Made by a program: the position numbers and the translations under genes. This document shows, piece by piece, positions 1 to 7,536 of a stretch of DNA of 19,960 bases. Every line of letters begins with the position of its first letter. Within the stretch, counting starts at the first letter, position 1. The notes under the pieces are model-generated. The model saw nothing but the letters and a program-made list of their open reading frames with translations, was not told the DNA's origin and made no database searches. This stretch comes from Pirellulales bacterium (GTDB lineage: Bacteria; Planctomycetota; Planctomycetia; Pirellulales; JALHPA01), in assembly GCA_022842745.1 (NCBI GenBank), contig JALHPA010000002.1, positions 1 through 19,960 of the forward strand. The letters are read 5' to 3'.

Positions 1-1
1 A

Positions 2-937
2 ACCGTCGCTTTGCTTGAATACCGCGACCCGAAAGCCGATTCCAAGGGGGCGCCGGAGGCGTCCAGCGATTTGGCATCCAGCGATTCGGCATCGGACGAG
101 ACGGCGCCTGGCGGCAGGGGATCTGCACTGAATCCGTCATCGGGGGAGGAGATCTTTGAGCGCCTGCGCGGGCTGTCGGTTTTGAAGTCGGGCGACCGGC
201 CGGATCCGCCTAGCGAGCGTACTTCGGCTGGCGGCGATGCGTCATCGAGCGAGGGTTTGGAATCGCGCTCGGCGCCCCCCAGCGAGGACCGACCGCCCGA
301 TTCGAGTCCGACGCGTGGCAGTCGCGTGGCGAACGACGACCACGAGGAATCGATCGACGATTACATGACCAAACTCATGCAGCGGGTTGGCGGAAGCGCG
401 TCGCGTTGGGCGCCCGAGAGCCGACCGGCCGCCCCGCCCCCGTCGAAAGCGCCAGAACCGCCCAAGGCCGCGCCGCCCGCCGAGCCGCCGTGCATCGAAT
501 CGTTCGACCAGACTCCGATGGTCCCTCGCTCGCAAGCGCCGGAGTTGAATTCCGACCTGGTCGCGATGCGGGCCTTGGCCAATTTGTCCGCGCGAGCCGC
601 GATCGACGTTCACGCCCAGCGCCGCTGGAGCCAGGCCGCGGTCAGCAAGCTGTCGGTCGGGGTTTTCGCGGCGTTCAGCTCGGTCATTGCGATGTTAGGG
701 GCGCCGAGCGCGACTTCGGCACTTTTCTGTTGCGGCCTGGTCGCCGCCTTCGCCGCGGTCGTTTGGTTGGTCTCGGCATATCGCCTGATGAGAAGCTTGC
801 GGTCCAATCCGAAGGCCGAAACGGCCGGTTCCACACCGGAGACGCCGTCTCCCGGCGGGCCACTAGCGGCGGAGGATCATTCCGTTTCTCCCCCACCTTT
901 GTCAAACCTTAACGATTATTCGGAGCAGGTCTCTTAA
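2..937 (+). CDS. Proline-rich, two-helix membrane protein (5' partial)
   Basis: The reading frame is open to the left edge. The first in-window start is a TTG at 11 with no ribosome binding site, so the true start is probably upstream. Numbering from that TTG, residues 1-110 are acidic, Ser/Pro/Asp-rich and look disordered. A short conserved-looking segment around 111-127 (HEESIDDYMTKLMQRVGG) follows, then a Pro/Ala linker (about 133-160), a helical stretch (about 178-210), two hydrophobic segments at roughly 214-231 and 237-256, and a disordered tail. This suggests a cytoplasmic domain anchored by a C-terminal helical hairpin. From memory, similar EESIDDYM segments occur in planctomycete membrane proteins, some with an N-terminal FHA domain; any such domain would lie outside the window. 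Function is unknown. Confidence is high that it is coding and low for any role. Confidence 0.7.
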   Translation, partial: TVALLEYRDPKADSKGAPEASSDLASSDSASDETAPGGRGSALNPSSGEEIFERLRGLSVLKSGDRPDPPSERTSAGGDASSSEGLESRSAPPSEDRPPDSSPTRGSRVANDDHEESIDDYMTKLMQRVGGSASRWAPESRPAAPPPSKAPEPPKAAPPAEPPCIESFDQTPMVPRSQAPELNSDLVAMRALANLSARAAIDVHAQRRWSQAAVSKLSVGVFAAFSSVIAMLGAPSATSALFCCGLVAAFAAVVWLVSAYRLMRSLRSNPKAETAGSTPETPSPGGPLAAEDHSVSPPPLSNLNDYSEQVS

Positions 938-1252
938 GTGCTTCAAGATGAGGGACTTGGGTTGTTTTGACGAGAAACCCCTGCGACGGAGAGATGCAAA
1001 ATCTTCAAAAATTTTTTCAACTTCATAACGTATTGCATGCTACCGTGTTGAGAGAAGACGAAGGTCGGCGGAAAGCGTAATCGATTTGCCCGCCGGAGAA
1101 TGTTTTAGCAAATTGAGGTGGTTGCGGCGGCGGGATCGTCGTCCGCGGGTTTTGGTACATCGGTTGCATTCAAGCATGGGACGCCGCCGAACGACGCGCC
1201 TTGTGGCCTGAGGAAGGTCGGGAGTGCGTTGGCGGTCCCGAGAGGTTGGGTC
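938..1252 (+). other. Gene-free leader upstream of the YTV-repeat gene
   Basis: These 315 bases separate the end of the first gene from the preferred start of the YTV protein. Around 1000-1030 there is a conspicuously AT-rich tract (runs of A and T, then ttcataacg) in otherwise GC-rich DNA, a plausible promoter region. No -35/-10 pair stands out enough to call. The YTV frame is open from a GTG at 1118, but the extra 45 residues look non-coding and precede a good signal peptide. No terminator or RNA gene was recognised. Confidence 0.4.
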
Positions 1253-2680
1253 ATGAAAGCGTTTGCACAAAAATACTGGAAGCCGCTGGCCTTGGGCGTC
1301 GCGGGAATGGGGCTGTGGGGGGCGCTGGGAGTCGGGTCGTTGACATCCGCCCAGGGCGTGTGCGAGACCTGCCCCACCCCGGTGACCGCGTACCGGCTGG
1401 AGTATCAGACCGTGTACGATGAACGGCAGGTCACCAGCTTCCGGGTGGAGTACGAAACCGTCTACGACGAGCGGCAAATCACCGTCCAAAAGCCGGTCCT
1501 GGAGACCCAGCTTCAAGAACGGCGCTACACCGTCCAGCGACCGGTGGCTGAAACCGCCGAGCGGGAAGAGCGGATTACGGTCATGAAACCGGTTACGGAA
1601 ACCCGGATCGACGACCGCAGCTACGATCGCGTTCGCGACGTGGTGGAAACGGTCGAACGCGAGGTCCGCTACACCGTAAACAAGCCAATTTACGAAACCG
1701 CCGAACGGGAAGAGCGGCAGATCGTGCGGCGGCTGGTCACGGAGACCGCCGAGCGCGAACAATCGCACACGGTGATGGAGCCGGTCACCACCTACTACAA
1801 CCAGACCGTCGACCAAGGCTATGCCCAGGACGTCGTCGTCTGCCGGCCCGGCCAGACGTACACGCGGCTCGGCTGGGTCCCCTCGGGCACGGTCGTCGAT
1901 CCGGCAACCGGCGTGACCGCTTATCAGCGCGGCGGTTTGGGCTGGATTCCGATGCAAGGGCCTTCACGGCAGGAAGTCGCTCGGGTGTGGGTGCCCAATC
2001 TCGTTCAGCAGCAAGTACCGGTTACGAATTACGTTCAAAAGGTCGTGACGCAGAAGGTTCCGGTCCAAGTGAACCGGTACGTCGACGAGGAAATCGTGCA
2101 TAAAGTGCCGTACCAGGTTTGTCGCATCGTGCAGGAAGAGGTGGTCCAAAAGGTTCCGCAGCAGGTGTGCCGCCAGGTCGTCGAGCGGGTGGAAAACAAG
2201 GTGCCAGTCCAGGTAACCCGGATGGTGCCCGAGGAACAGGTTCGCAAGGTCCCCGTCACGACCTACCGGATGGTGAGCGAAGAAAAGGTCGAGCAAGTTC
2301 CCGTGCAGGTTTGCCGGATGGTGGCGGAGACCCAAACCATTCGCACCCCGCGGACGGTCGAGAAGCGAACGCCGATCGTTGAGACGGTTCGCGTTCCGAG
2401 AGTGGTCTGTCTGCGCATTCCGCTCGACGCGTGCGGAAATCCGATCGTGTCGTCGGCCCCCGTGATGGGCGCCACGACGACGGTGGTGACCCCGCCTAGC
2501 GCCAACGGCAAGACGTTCAAGACCGAACCGACCCCGGCCGGCAAAGCCGCCGAGGCCAACGGCAAGAACGGAGACGCCGCTCAAAATGGCGGCAAGGGCG
2601 CCTCGGACGCCACCGAAAAACCGAAGATCGACCCGGACACCCGAGTTCCTGGACCGGACGAATTGGACGGCGCCAAGTAG
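1253..2680 (+). CDS. Secreted YTV-repeat protein
   Basis: A 475-residue exported protein of the YTV-repeat type known from planctomycetes and thought to be part of the cell envelope. The ATG at 1253 is chosen over the in-frame GTG at 1118 because it has a gaggt ribosome binding site and opens a typical signal peptide (Lys/Lys n-region, hydrophobic core to about residue 31, likely cleavage after TSA). Residues 43-186 are nine units of exactly 16 residues (starts 43, 59, 75, 91, 107, 123, 139, 155, 171), of the form RYTVxxPVxETxEREE. A Gly/Trp-containing segment (about 187-250) separates these from a second array, with units of the form KVPVQVCRxVxEExVx starting at 268, 284, 300, 316, 332 and 348. 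Several units of the second array carry a cysteine at the same position. The tail (about 405-475) is Ala/Gly/Lys/Pro-rich. A structural or scaffold role is inferred. Confidence 0.85.
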   Translation: MKAFAQKYWKPLALGVAGMGLWGALGVGSLTSAQGVCETCPTPVTAYRLEYQTVYDERQVTSFRVEYETVYDERQITVQKPVLETQLQERRYTVQRPVAETAEREERITVMKPVTETRIDDRSYDRVRDVVETVEREVRYTVNKPIYETAEREERQIVRRLVTETAEREQSHTVMEPVTTYYNQTVDQGYAQDVVVCRPGQTYTRLGWVPSGTVVDPATGVTAYQRGGLGWIPMQGPSRQEVARVWVPNLVQQQVPVTNYVQKVVTQKVPVQVNRYVDEEIVHKVPYQVCRIVQEEVVQKVPQQVCRQVVERVENKVPVQVTRMVPEEQVRKVPVTTYRMVSEEKVEQVPVQVCRMVAETQTIRTPRTVEKRTPIVETVRVPRVVCLRIPLDACGNPIVSSAPVMGATTTVVTPPSANGKTFKTEPTPAGKAAEANGKNGDAAQNGGKGASDATEKPKIDPDTRVPGPDELDGAK

Positions 2681-2737
2681 CCTTGCGGTCGACGCGATCG
2701 CTTCGCGTTTCGCCGCTGCGCCGACGGCCAGGCGCGA

Positions 2738-3370
2738 TCAATCCGCCGGCCGACTTAACAGGCCGACCCGCGCCGGCGGGTAATCCCTAACGTCCCATAA
2801 CGAGGCGCACGGAAGCGCGGCAAAATCGAAACGCTCGTCGGCTTCCACGACGAACACGCTGTCCGGCGCCGCCCGGTCCCAGAGCGCCGCCAACAGTGCC
2901 GCCATCTCTGCGGTTTGCTGCACGTACAGATCGTAGGGGGGCGAACAGAAAACCACCCACGGCATCGGCGGCAGATCGGGCAGCCGTTTCGACCACAGGA
3001 GCGTATTCCCGGCGACGATACGGCAACGATCGCTTACGCCCAGGGCTTCGCCGGTCCGTTCGATTTGCGCCGCGGTGGGAAAGTGCCGCTCGGCAAACGT
3101 CGCGCTCGCCGCGCCCCGGCTAAGGGCCTCAAAACCAAGCGCGCCGGTCCCCGCAAACAGATCGATCGCGTGTTTGCCGCGCACGGCGGGTCCGAGGAGA
3201 TTAAACACCGCCTCGCGCGTGCGGTCCTTCATCGGCCGCGTGCGCGGGTCGGGATGAAAGGGGAGCTTCCGGCCGCGCAGCTCTCCGCCAATGATGCGCG
3301 GGGCGGAAGCCGCCTCGTCCGGCGGCCCGGCCGATCCGCCGCTGTGGGAACCCCGTTGCTTGCGCGACAT
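2738..3370 (-). CDS. rsmD: RsmD-family 16S rRNA (guanine-N2)-methyltransferase
   Basis: A 210-residue protein of the RsmD family, which methylates G966 (E. coli numbering) of 16S rRNA using S-adenosylmethionine. Visible family features are RIIGGELRGRKL at 25-36, RPMKDRTREAVFNLL at 45-59, the SAM-binding motif DLFAGTGALGFEALSRGA from residue 70, and motif IV at 143-146. Motif IV reads SPPY rather than the usual DPPF/DPPY, so the catalytic-loop Asp is a Ser. Length is close to E. coli RsmD (198), with about 20 extra disordered N-terminal residues. The ATG lies one base after the stop codon of the upstream synthase-like gene, suggesting translational coupling. It converges on the YTV gene with 57 bases between. 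Confidence 0.9.
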   Translation of the reverse strand: MSRKQRGSHSGGSAGPPDEAASAPRIIGGELRGRKLPFHPDPRTRPMKDRTREAVFNLLGPAVRGKHAIDLFAGTGALGFEALSRGAASATFAERHFPTAAQIERTGEALGVSDRCRIVAGNTLLWSKRLPDLPPMPWVVFCSPPYDLYVQQTAEMAALLAALWDRAAPDSVFVVEADERFDFAALPCASLWDVRDYPPARVGLLSRPAD

Positions 3371-3371
3371 G

Positions 3372-4676
3372 CTACAGGGCGCGGATCATTACCGCGCTCG
3401 CCTGTCCCTGGGGTGTGACATTGAGATTGATGAAGCTGCTCCCGGCAGGCATTCCACGTTGGGCTACGTGGATCGGGCACTCCGGATCGGGCGTCTGGAA
3501 GTTCAACACGGGGAACAGACGCTCGTGGCGGAGCGCGAGAATGCTGGAGATGATCTCCACCAGTCCGCTCCCGGCGCCCAGGTTGCCAAAGTAGCTCTTC
3601 GCCGCGGCGATCGGCAGCTTGTTCGCAATCGGACCGAACACCGCGCGGATGGCATTCGCCTCGTCCACGTCGCAAGTGCGGGTAGCCAGTCCGTGGGCGT
3701 GGATGTGTCCGACGTCCTCGGGTTTTGCTTGAGCATCGGCGAGCGTTTTTCGCAGGACATTGGTCAGGGCCAAATCCCTTTTGGCCACGGAATTGCGATC
3801 GGCGACCTGCGACGACGCATGGCCGATTACTTCGGCCAGGATCGTCGCTCCGCGTGCCTGCGCATGGGATAGCTCTTCCAGAATGATCGTTCCGGCGCCT
3901 TCACCCATGACCATTCCGGTGCGGTCCCTGTCGAACGGACGGCAGGCCCTGGCCGGGTCTTTGTTCTCCGCCAGTTCTTCGGTCTGGTGGGCGTGTACGG
4001 CTTTCATGGGATGGACCCGCGTTCCGGTCGCGCCGGCGACCATCATGTCGGCGTGCCCGCGGGTGATCGTCCGAAACGCTTCCCCGACCGCCAGATTCGC
4101 GGACGCCTCCCGGTGCGTGATGGAGTTATTCGGCCCGCGCAGGTCGTTGTAAATCGCCACATGGCTGGCCGGCATGTTGGGCAGATACTTCAAGAGCCAG
4201 AGGGGAGAGAGCTTGGGCATTCCCTCCTCGGCCCAGCGGGAATACGCAAACTCCCCGTCCGGCCCGCGGCAGCTGTCAATCCCGGCATTGAACTCGTCCG
4301 GGACGGTCATCATGTAATCGGAACCGAACACGCACCCGGAACGTCCCGGTGGGTAGGCGCCAGCGGACAGCCGAGCATCGACCAACGCCAACTGGGCTGC
4401 GGCGACCCCCATCTGGATCTCCCGGCACATCACCTTCAGCCCCTTGCGAATCGCCTTCTTTTGTTCCTTCTCCAGGGGGCCGAAATTCTCAATATCGCCG
4501 GTAAAGCCCTTCGCCTCGGCGGCGATCGAGACCGGCAGGGCGCCACCCGGAAGGCTCTCAAATCGCCCCACGCCGCTACGCCCTTCCATGAGCGCCGCCC
4601 AGAGGGCGTCGCAGGCGTTCCCCAGCGGACTGACGAGTCCGATACCAGTGATTACGGCTCGTCGGGCGGACTTCAT
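3372..4676 (-). CDS. Beta-ketoacyl-ACP-synthase-like protein without catalytic Cys
   Basis: 434 residues with the FabF/KAS II fold signature: RRAVITGIGLVSPLGN at the N-terminus, CRPFDRDRTGMVMGEGAGTI in the middle, HAHGLATRT and KSYFGNLGAGSG near the C-terminus. In working KAS enzymes a nucleophilic Cys and two His condense malonyl-ACP with an acyl chain. Here the nucleophile position (after GPNNSITHR) is Glu190, the first His is kept (His328) and the second is Asn365. The spacings (138 and 37) match E. coli FabF (140 and 37), so the alignment is secure. It should not form an acyl-Cys intermediate. KSQ domains (Cys to Gln) and chain-length factors of type II polyketide synthases are precedents for non-condensing members, but no partner synthase or acyl carrier protein lies in the window. 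It may be a decarboxylase, a heterodimer partner or an acyl binder. A 208-base gap upstream suggests its own promoter. Confidence 0.85.
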   Translation of the reverse strand: MKSARRAVITGIGLVSPLGNACDALWAALMEGRSGVGRFESLPGGALPVSIAAEAKGFTGDIENFGPLEKEQKKAIRKGLKVMCREIQMGVAAAQLALVDARLSAGAYPPGRSGCVFGSDYMMTVPDEFNAGIDSCRGPDGEFAYSRWAEEGMPKLSPLWLLKYLPNMPASHVAIYNDLRGPNNSITHREASANLAVGEAFRTITRGHADMMVAGATGTRVHPMKAVHAHQTEELAENKDPARACRPFDRDRTGMVMGEGAGTIILEELSHAQARGATILAEVIGHASSQVADRNSVAKRDLALTNVLRKTLADAQAKPEDVGHIHAHGLATRTCDVDEANAIRAVFGPIANKLPIAAAKSYFGNLGAGSGLVEIISSILALRHERLFPVLNFQTPDPECPIHVAQRGMPAGSSFINLNVTPQGQASAVMIRAL

Positions 4677-4730
4677 GCCTTGTCGTGGCGATACCTAGGA
4701 CGAAATTCCATCGGAAAACACAACCCAGGC

Positions 4731-4759
4731 AATATAACGCCCCCATTTTTCCAGGGCAA
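4731..4759 (-). promoter_or_regulatory. Putative sigma70-like promoter of the synthase-like gene
   Basis: Read on the minus strand, TTGCCC (4759-4754) is followed after 17 bases by TATATT (4736-4731). Transcription would begin near 4724, giving a leader of about 48 bases to the ATG at 4676. It lies in the 208-base gap between two minus-strand genes. This is pattern matching only; planctomycete promoter consensus may differ. Confidence 0.35.
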
Positions 4760-4884
4760 TTGCAACGCAGGCGGTCCAATGCTGAAACACCTAGTCGAGC
4801 AAGGTTTGCCTGCGGTTCGAGCCGCGGAGAAGCGTCGAGGCGTTGTCGGCAAACGAAAAGCGTGCGGAATGGCACACCGTTTGG

Positions 4885-6543
4885 CTAACTGACCGGACTT
4901 TGCACGCCTAGAAAGCGACCCAGTTCCTCTGCGGGGAATAGGCAGAATGCGTATTCGCGGGAACGAAGGATTCGCTCGCCCCGCAGCCGTTGGCGCAGTG
5001 CATCGATCCGATTGGCGACTTCCTCGCGCCTCTCCGACAACCACGGCGACATGGCTTCGTTGGCGGCTCGGATCGCTCGGCAGCGTTGGCGGGCATTTTG
5101 CACGTCCGGCTCGGTGCGGATCCACTCCTGTTTGGCCGACGCCCAGCGGCACGCGGCGCCGTCACCGGTTGATCCGCCATCGCAAGAGAGCAATCGCTCC
5201 GGGTGGAATTGGATCTCGCGAAGCTCCTGCTTTGCCAGACGGAGCTGCTCGGCGACCGAAAGTTGCTCCGAGTTCGACAGCCGCAACGTTCCCGAGACGA
5301 CGAAATACCCAGGCGGGGTCAGGCCAAAAAACCGCGCGATGATCCGATCGGTCAGTTGGTCGTATTTCGCGCCGCCGATGCCGTGGATGAACAGATCGCC
5401 CAGCAGGACCCGGGCGGCGAGCGTGGTCAGAAGCGCGCGGCTCCGCAGACGGATTCCCCGGCCTGCCAGCGATGAGAGCGCTTCGATTCCCGCCGTGGCG
5501 TCGCGCTCGGGGGAAATCGGCAAGGGGAAACGGATCTCGCCGCGGTCGGTCAGCTCCAAGCCGTCTCCTGTGTCGCGAACGAACACCCTCCTGCGGCGCG
5601 GATTGGAGGGGGTCCAAATCCAATAGGGCGCCTCCAGCCACTCGCCGTCCGTTGCCAGGTCCGGGGCCGGATGCGAAACGCTGCGAATCCGGTTTTCTCG
5701 CCGGTATTCGACCAGCGAAGTGTTGTAAGCGTCCCAAAACCTCGGCAGATGGGCCAGAAGATGCGCCGTCAGATGGTGGACCGCCGGCAATGAGAAGACC
5801 CGGCTCTGCGGAATCTCGAGCGTTGACAGGCCCCACTGGCCCTCCCATTGGTGTCGCGATTGGGCGATACACTCGCCCAGATTTCTGGTTTCGCGAGAAC
5901 GCTCGACCGCTAACGGCCAGAAGTCGTGGAGCAGCGGATTTTTTACCAGGGGGCGGATCGCCGCGGTCGCCCGCTCGCCAAAGCTTTCGAAGCACTTCTG
6001 CTGGTTGATGGATCGCTCTTCAAAGGGCATTACCTCGCCGACGCGATCGAACGGAACGTTTTCCACAGCGGGCTGTTCGAAGCTGCCCGTCGGAACGCGT
6101 AGGGAGGAGCCTTTGATCGTGTCGCTGTCGACGATCAGATTGACCGCCACGGCCCGGCACTGCTTCGCCATCCGGTCCAGCACGAAGTTCTTCAGCCAGA
6201 CCCCGGGATGGAACAACTCCGGCTGATGCCCCGCCAGAACCAGAGGGGGCTCCCCCTCCGGCACGCCAGTTTCCACCGACCGGTATTGGGCCGTGTATTG
6301 GCGCGCGGCGGACAGCAGTTGCGCATGGGCCAACGCCCGCAGCGAACCTAAGCTTTGACCCTGAAGGTCGTATTCGGCATCGTCCAACCGCTGGCGATTG
6401 GCCGCCAGCAGGGACAAAGCGGCGTCCAGGGGAGGCTCGATCAACTGCCCGCCGTTATCCTTGGGAGCGGCGAAATGCTGGGGTAGGGAGCTTGCGCCCA
6501 TGGGTCGCGATAGAAGGGGCGATGCGGATGCGACTGTGGCCAT
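4885..6543 (-). CDS. Conserved-looking protein of unknown function, faintly BshC-like
   Basis: About 552 residues from the ATG at 6543; the frame is open upstream to 6711 but that part overlaps the preceding glycosyltransferase gene. Another ATG lies at 6501, and neither has a strong ribosome binding site. The most distinctive segment is LVLAGHQPELFHPGVWLKNF, followed about 15 residues on by AVNLIVDSDTIKGSSLRVP. The C-terminal part (KQEWIRTEP through REYAFCLFP) is rich in Arg, Glu and Ala and looks coiled-coil. A Rossmann-like start with a GxQPxLF-type loop and a C-terminal coiled coil recalls BshC, the cysteine-adding enzyme of bacillithiol synthesis, but the match is weak and no other bsh gene is nearby. 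No signal peptide or membrane helix is seen. Coding confidence is high; function should be left open. Confidence 0.7.
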   Translation of the reverse strand: MATVASASPLLSRPMGASSLPQHFAAPKDNGGQLIEPPLDAALSLLAANRQRLDDAEYDLQGQSLGSLRALAHAQLLSAARQYTAQYRSVETGVPEGEPPLVLAGHQPELFHPGVWLKNFVLDRMAKQCRAVAVNLIVDSDTIKGSSLRVPTGSFEQPAVENVPFDRVGEVMPFEERSINQQKCFESFGERATAAIRPLVKNPLLHDFWPLAVERSRETRNLGECIAQSRHQWEGQWGLSTLEIPQSRVFSLPAVHHLTAHLLAHLPRFWDAYNTSLVEYRRENRIRSVSHPAPDLATDGEWLEAPYWIWTPSNPRRRRVFVRDTGDGLELTDRGEIRFPLPISPERDATAGIEALSSLAGRGIRLRSRALLTTLAARVLLGDLFIHGIGGAKYDQLTDRIIARFFGLTPPGYFVVSGTLRLSNSEQLSVAEQLRLAKQELREIQFHPERLLSCDGGSTGDGAACRWASAKQEWIRTEPDVQNARQRCRAIRAANEAMSPWLSERREEVANRIDALRQRLRGERILRSREYAFCLFPAEELGRFLGVQSPVS

Positions 6544-6604
6544 GGTCGACGGGGAACACTTCCATTCGAATCGGTTGAAAGCAGCCGGCGCAATCGGGCG
6601 CCCG

Positions 6605-7333
6605 TCAGCGTCCCTTGCCGCAAGGCTGGGCCGGCAGCGCCGCCAGGCAGCGGTCGATGACCTCATGATAATACCGCAGACGGGTTTGGGCATCGTCCAG
6701 CGAGCCGCCAAACGAACGTTTCTCGTCCAGATATATCAGTGGCACCGGTAATTCCACGATGCGCAGTTGGGCATGGGCCGCCTGTACCCATAATTCCAAC
6801 GGCATGGCGTAGCCCGTTTCGCGGATGTCGAAACATTCGAGCGCCGCCACGCGGTACGCCTTGAACCCGCAGAAGGCGTCGGTCAGTTCCAATCCCAGCC
6901 GCCGATTGATTTGGTCGGTAATCTGGGCGTTGATCTTCCGGCGGTCGGCGGGGGGGGCACTGTCTCCGTCAAAAACCTGCAAATAACGGCTGCCCGAGAC
7001 AATGTCCACGTCCGGCGTGCAGGCGGCCACGAATTCGGGAATGCGGCGCGGCTGGTGCTGGCCGTCGCAGTCGATGGTCACCAGGATTTCGTATTCAAGC
7101 CGCGTCGCGTAATCGAATGCGCTGCGCAGGCCCGCCCCATAGCCTTGATTACGCTCATGCCGGACGATGCGCACGTCGTTCCGGGCATCGAGCAGAGCAC
7201 TGGTCCCGTCCGTCGATCCGTCGTCGACGACGAGCACATCGCGACAGTACCGGAGGACTTCGTCGAGAACGCCGTTCACATAGGCGACTTCGTTGTACAC
7301 CGGCAGAGCCGTAAGCACCCGGGGAGGGATCAT
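6605..7333 (-). CDS. Family 2 glycosyltransferase (DPM/DPG synthase-like)
   Basis: A 242-residue GT-A fold glycosyltransferase resembling polyprenyl-phosphate sugar synthases. The ATG at 7333 is preferred over an upstream in-frame start at 7405 because it follows an AAAGG ribosome binding site and begins directly with PPRVLTALPVYNE. Visible motifs are VVDDGSTDGT (35-44), HERNQGYGAGLR (59-70), the metal-binding TIDCDGQHQP (87-95, DxD at 88-90), VSGSRYL (112-118) and LTDAFCGFKAYR (150-161). It likely transfers a sugar from a nucleotide sugar to a lipid phosphate at the cytoplasmic face of the membrane. It has no C-terminal transmembrane helices, as in short soluble DPM1-type enzymes. Donor and acceptor cannot be read from sequence. 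The following gene starts 61 bases downstream. Confidence 0.88.
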   Translation of the reverse strand: MIPPRVLTALPVYNEVAYVNGVLDEVLRYCRDVLVVDDGSTDGTSALLDARNDVRIVRHERNQGYGAGLRSAFDYATRLEYEILVTIDCDGQHQPRRIPEFVAACTPDVDIVSGSRYLQVFDGDSAPPADRRKINAQITDQINRRLGLELTDAFCGFKAYRVAALECFDIRETGYAMPLELWVQAAHAQLRIVELPVPLIYLDEKRSFGGSLDDAQTRLRYYHEVIDRCLAALPAQPCGKGR

Positions 7334-7536
7334 TCGACGCCTTTGAAAATGCGCAGGAAAATCAAATCCACCATCGTTTTTCCGCCGCGACAGGCGCGGA
7401 CCCATTCGATTCGGCCGCCCCGGCGGTTATCTTGGGAAACGCCCGGCCAACCACGTCCCGGAATTGTAGGAGGCCGGGCGAAATGGTCAAAATTGCGGTC
7501 TTGCGGCCGGCGTCGCAAGCGGCCGCGTCCCGGAAA

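Noticed and set aside
1040..1957. Long minus-strand open frame (305 codons) opposite the YTV gene
   Set aside because: It lies antisense to a repeat-rich, clearly coding gene. Its product is His/Arg/Leu/Gly-rich without family motifs, and its repeats mirror the YTV units.
1964..2584. Minus-strand open frame (206 codons) opposite the second YTV array
   Set aside because: The His/Leu/Asp repetitive product is simply the complement of the 48-bp coding repeats.
3987..4892. Plus-strand open frame (301 codons) opposite the synthase-like gene
   Set aside because: It is antisense to an intact KAS-fold gene, and its product has no family features.
6544..6711. N-terminal extension of the BshC-like protein up to 6711
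   Set aside because: It would overlap the glycosyltransferase by about 107 bases, and its Arg/Ala-rich sequence looks like a shadow of that gene.
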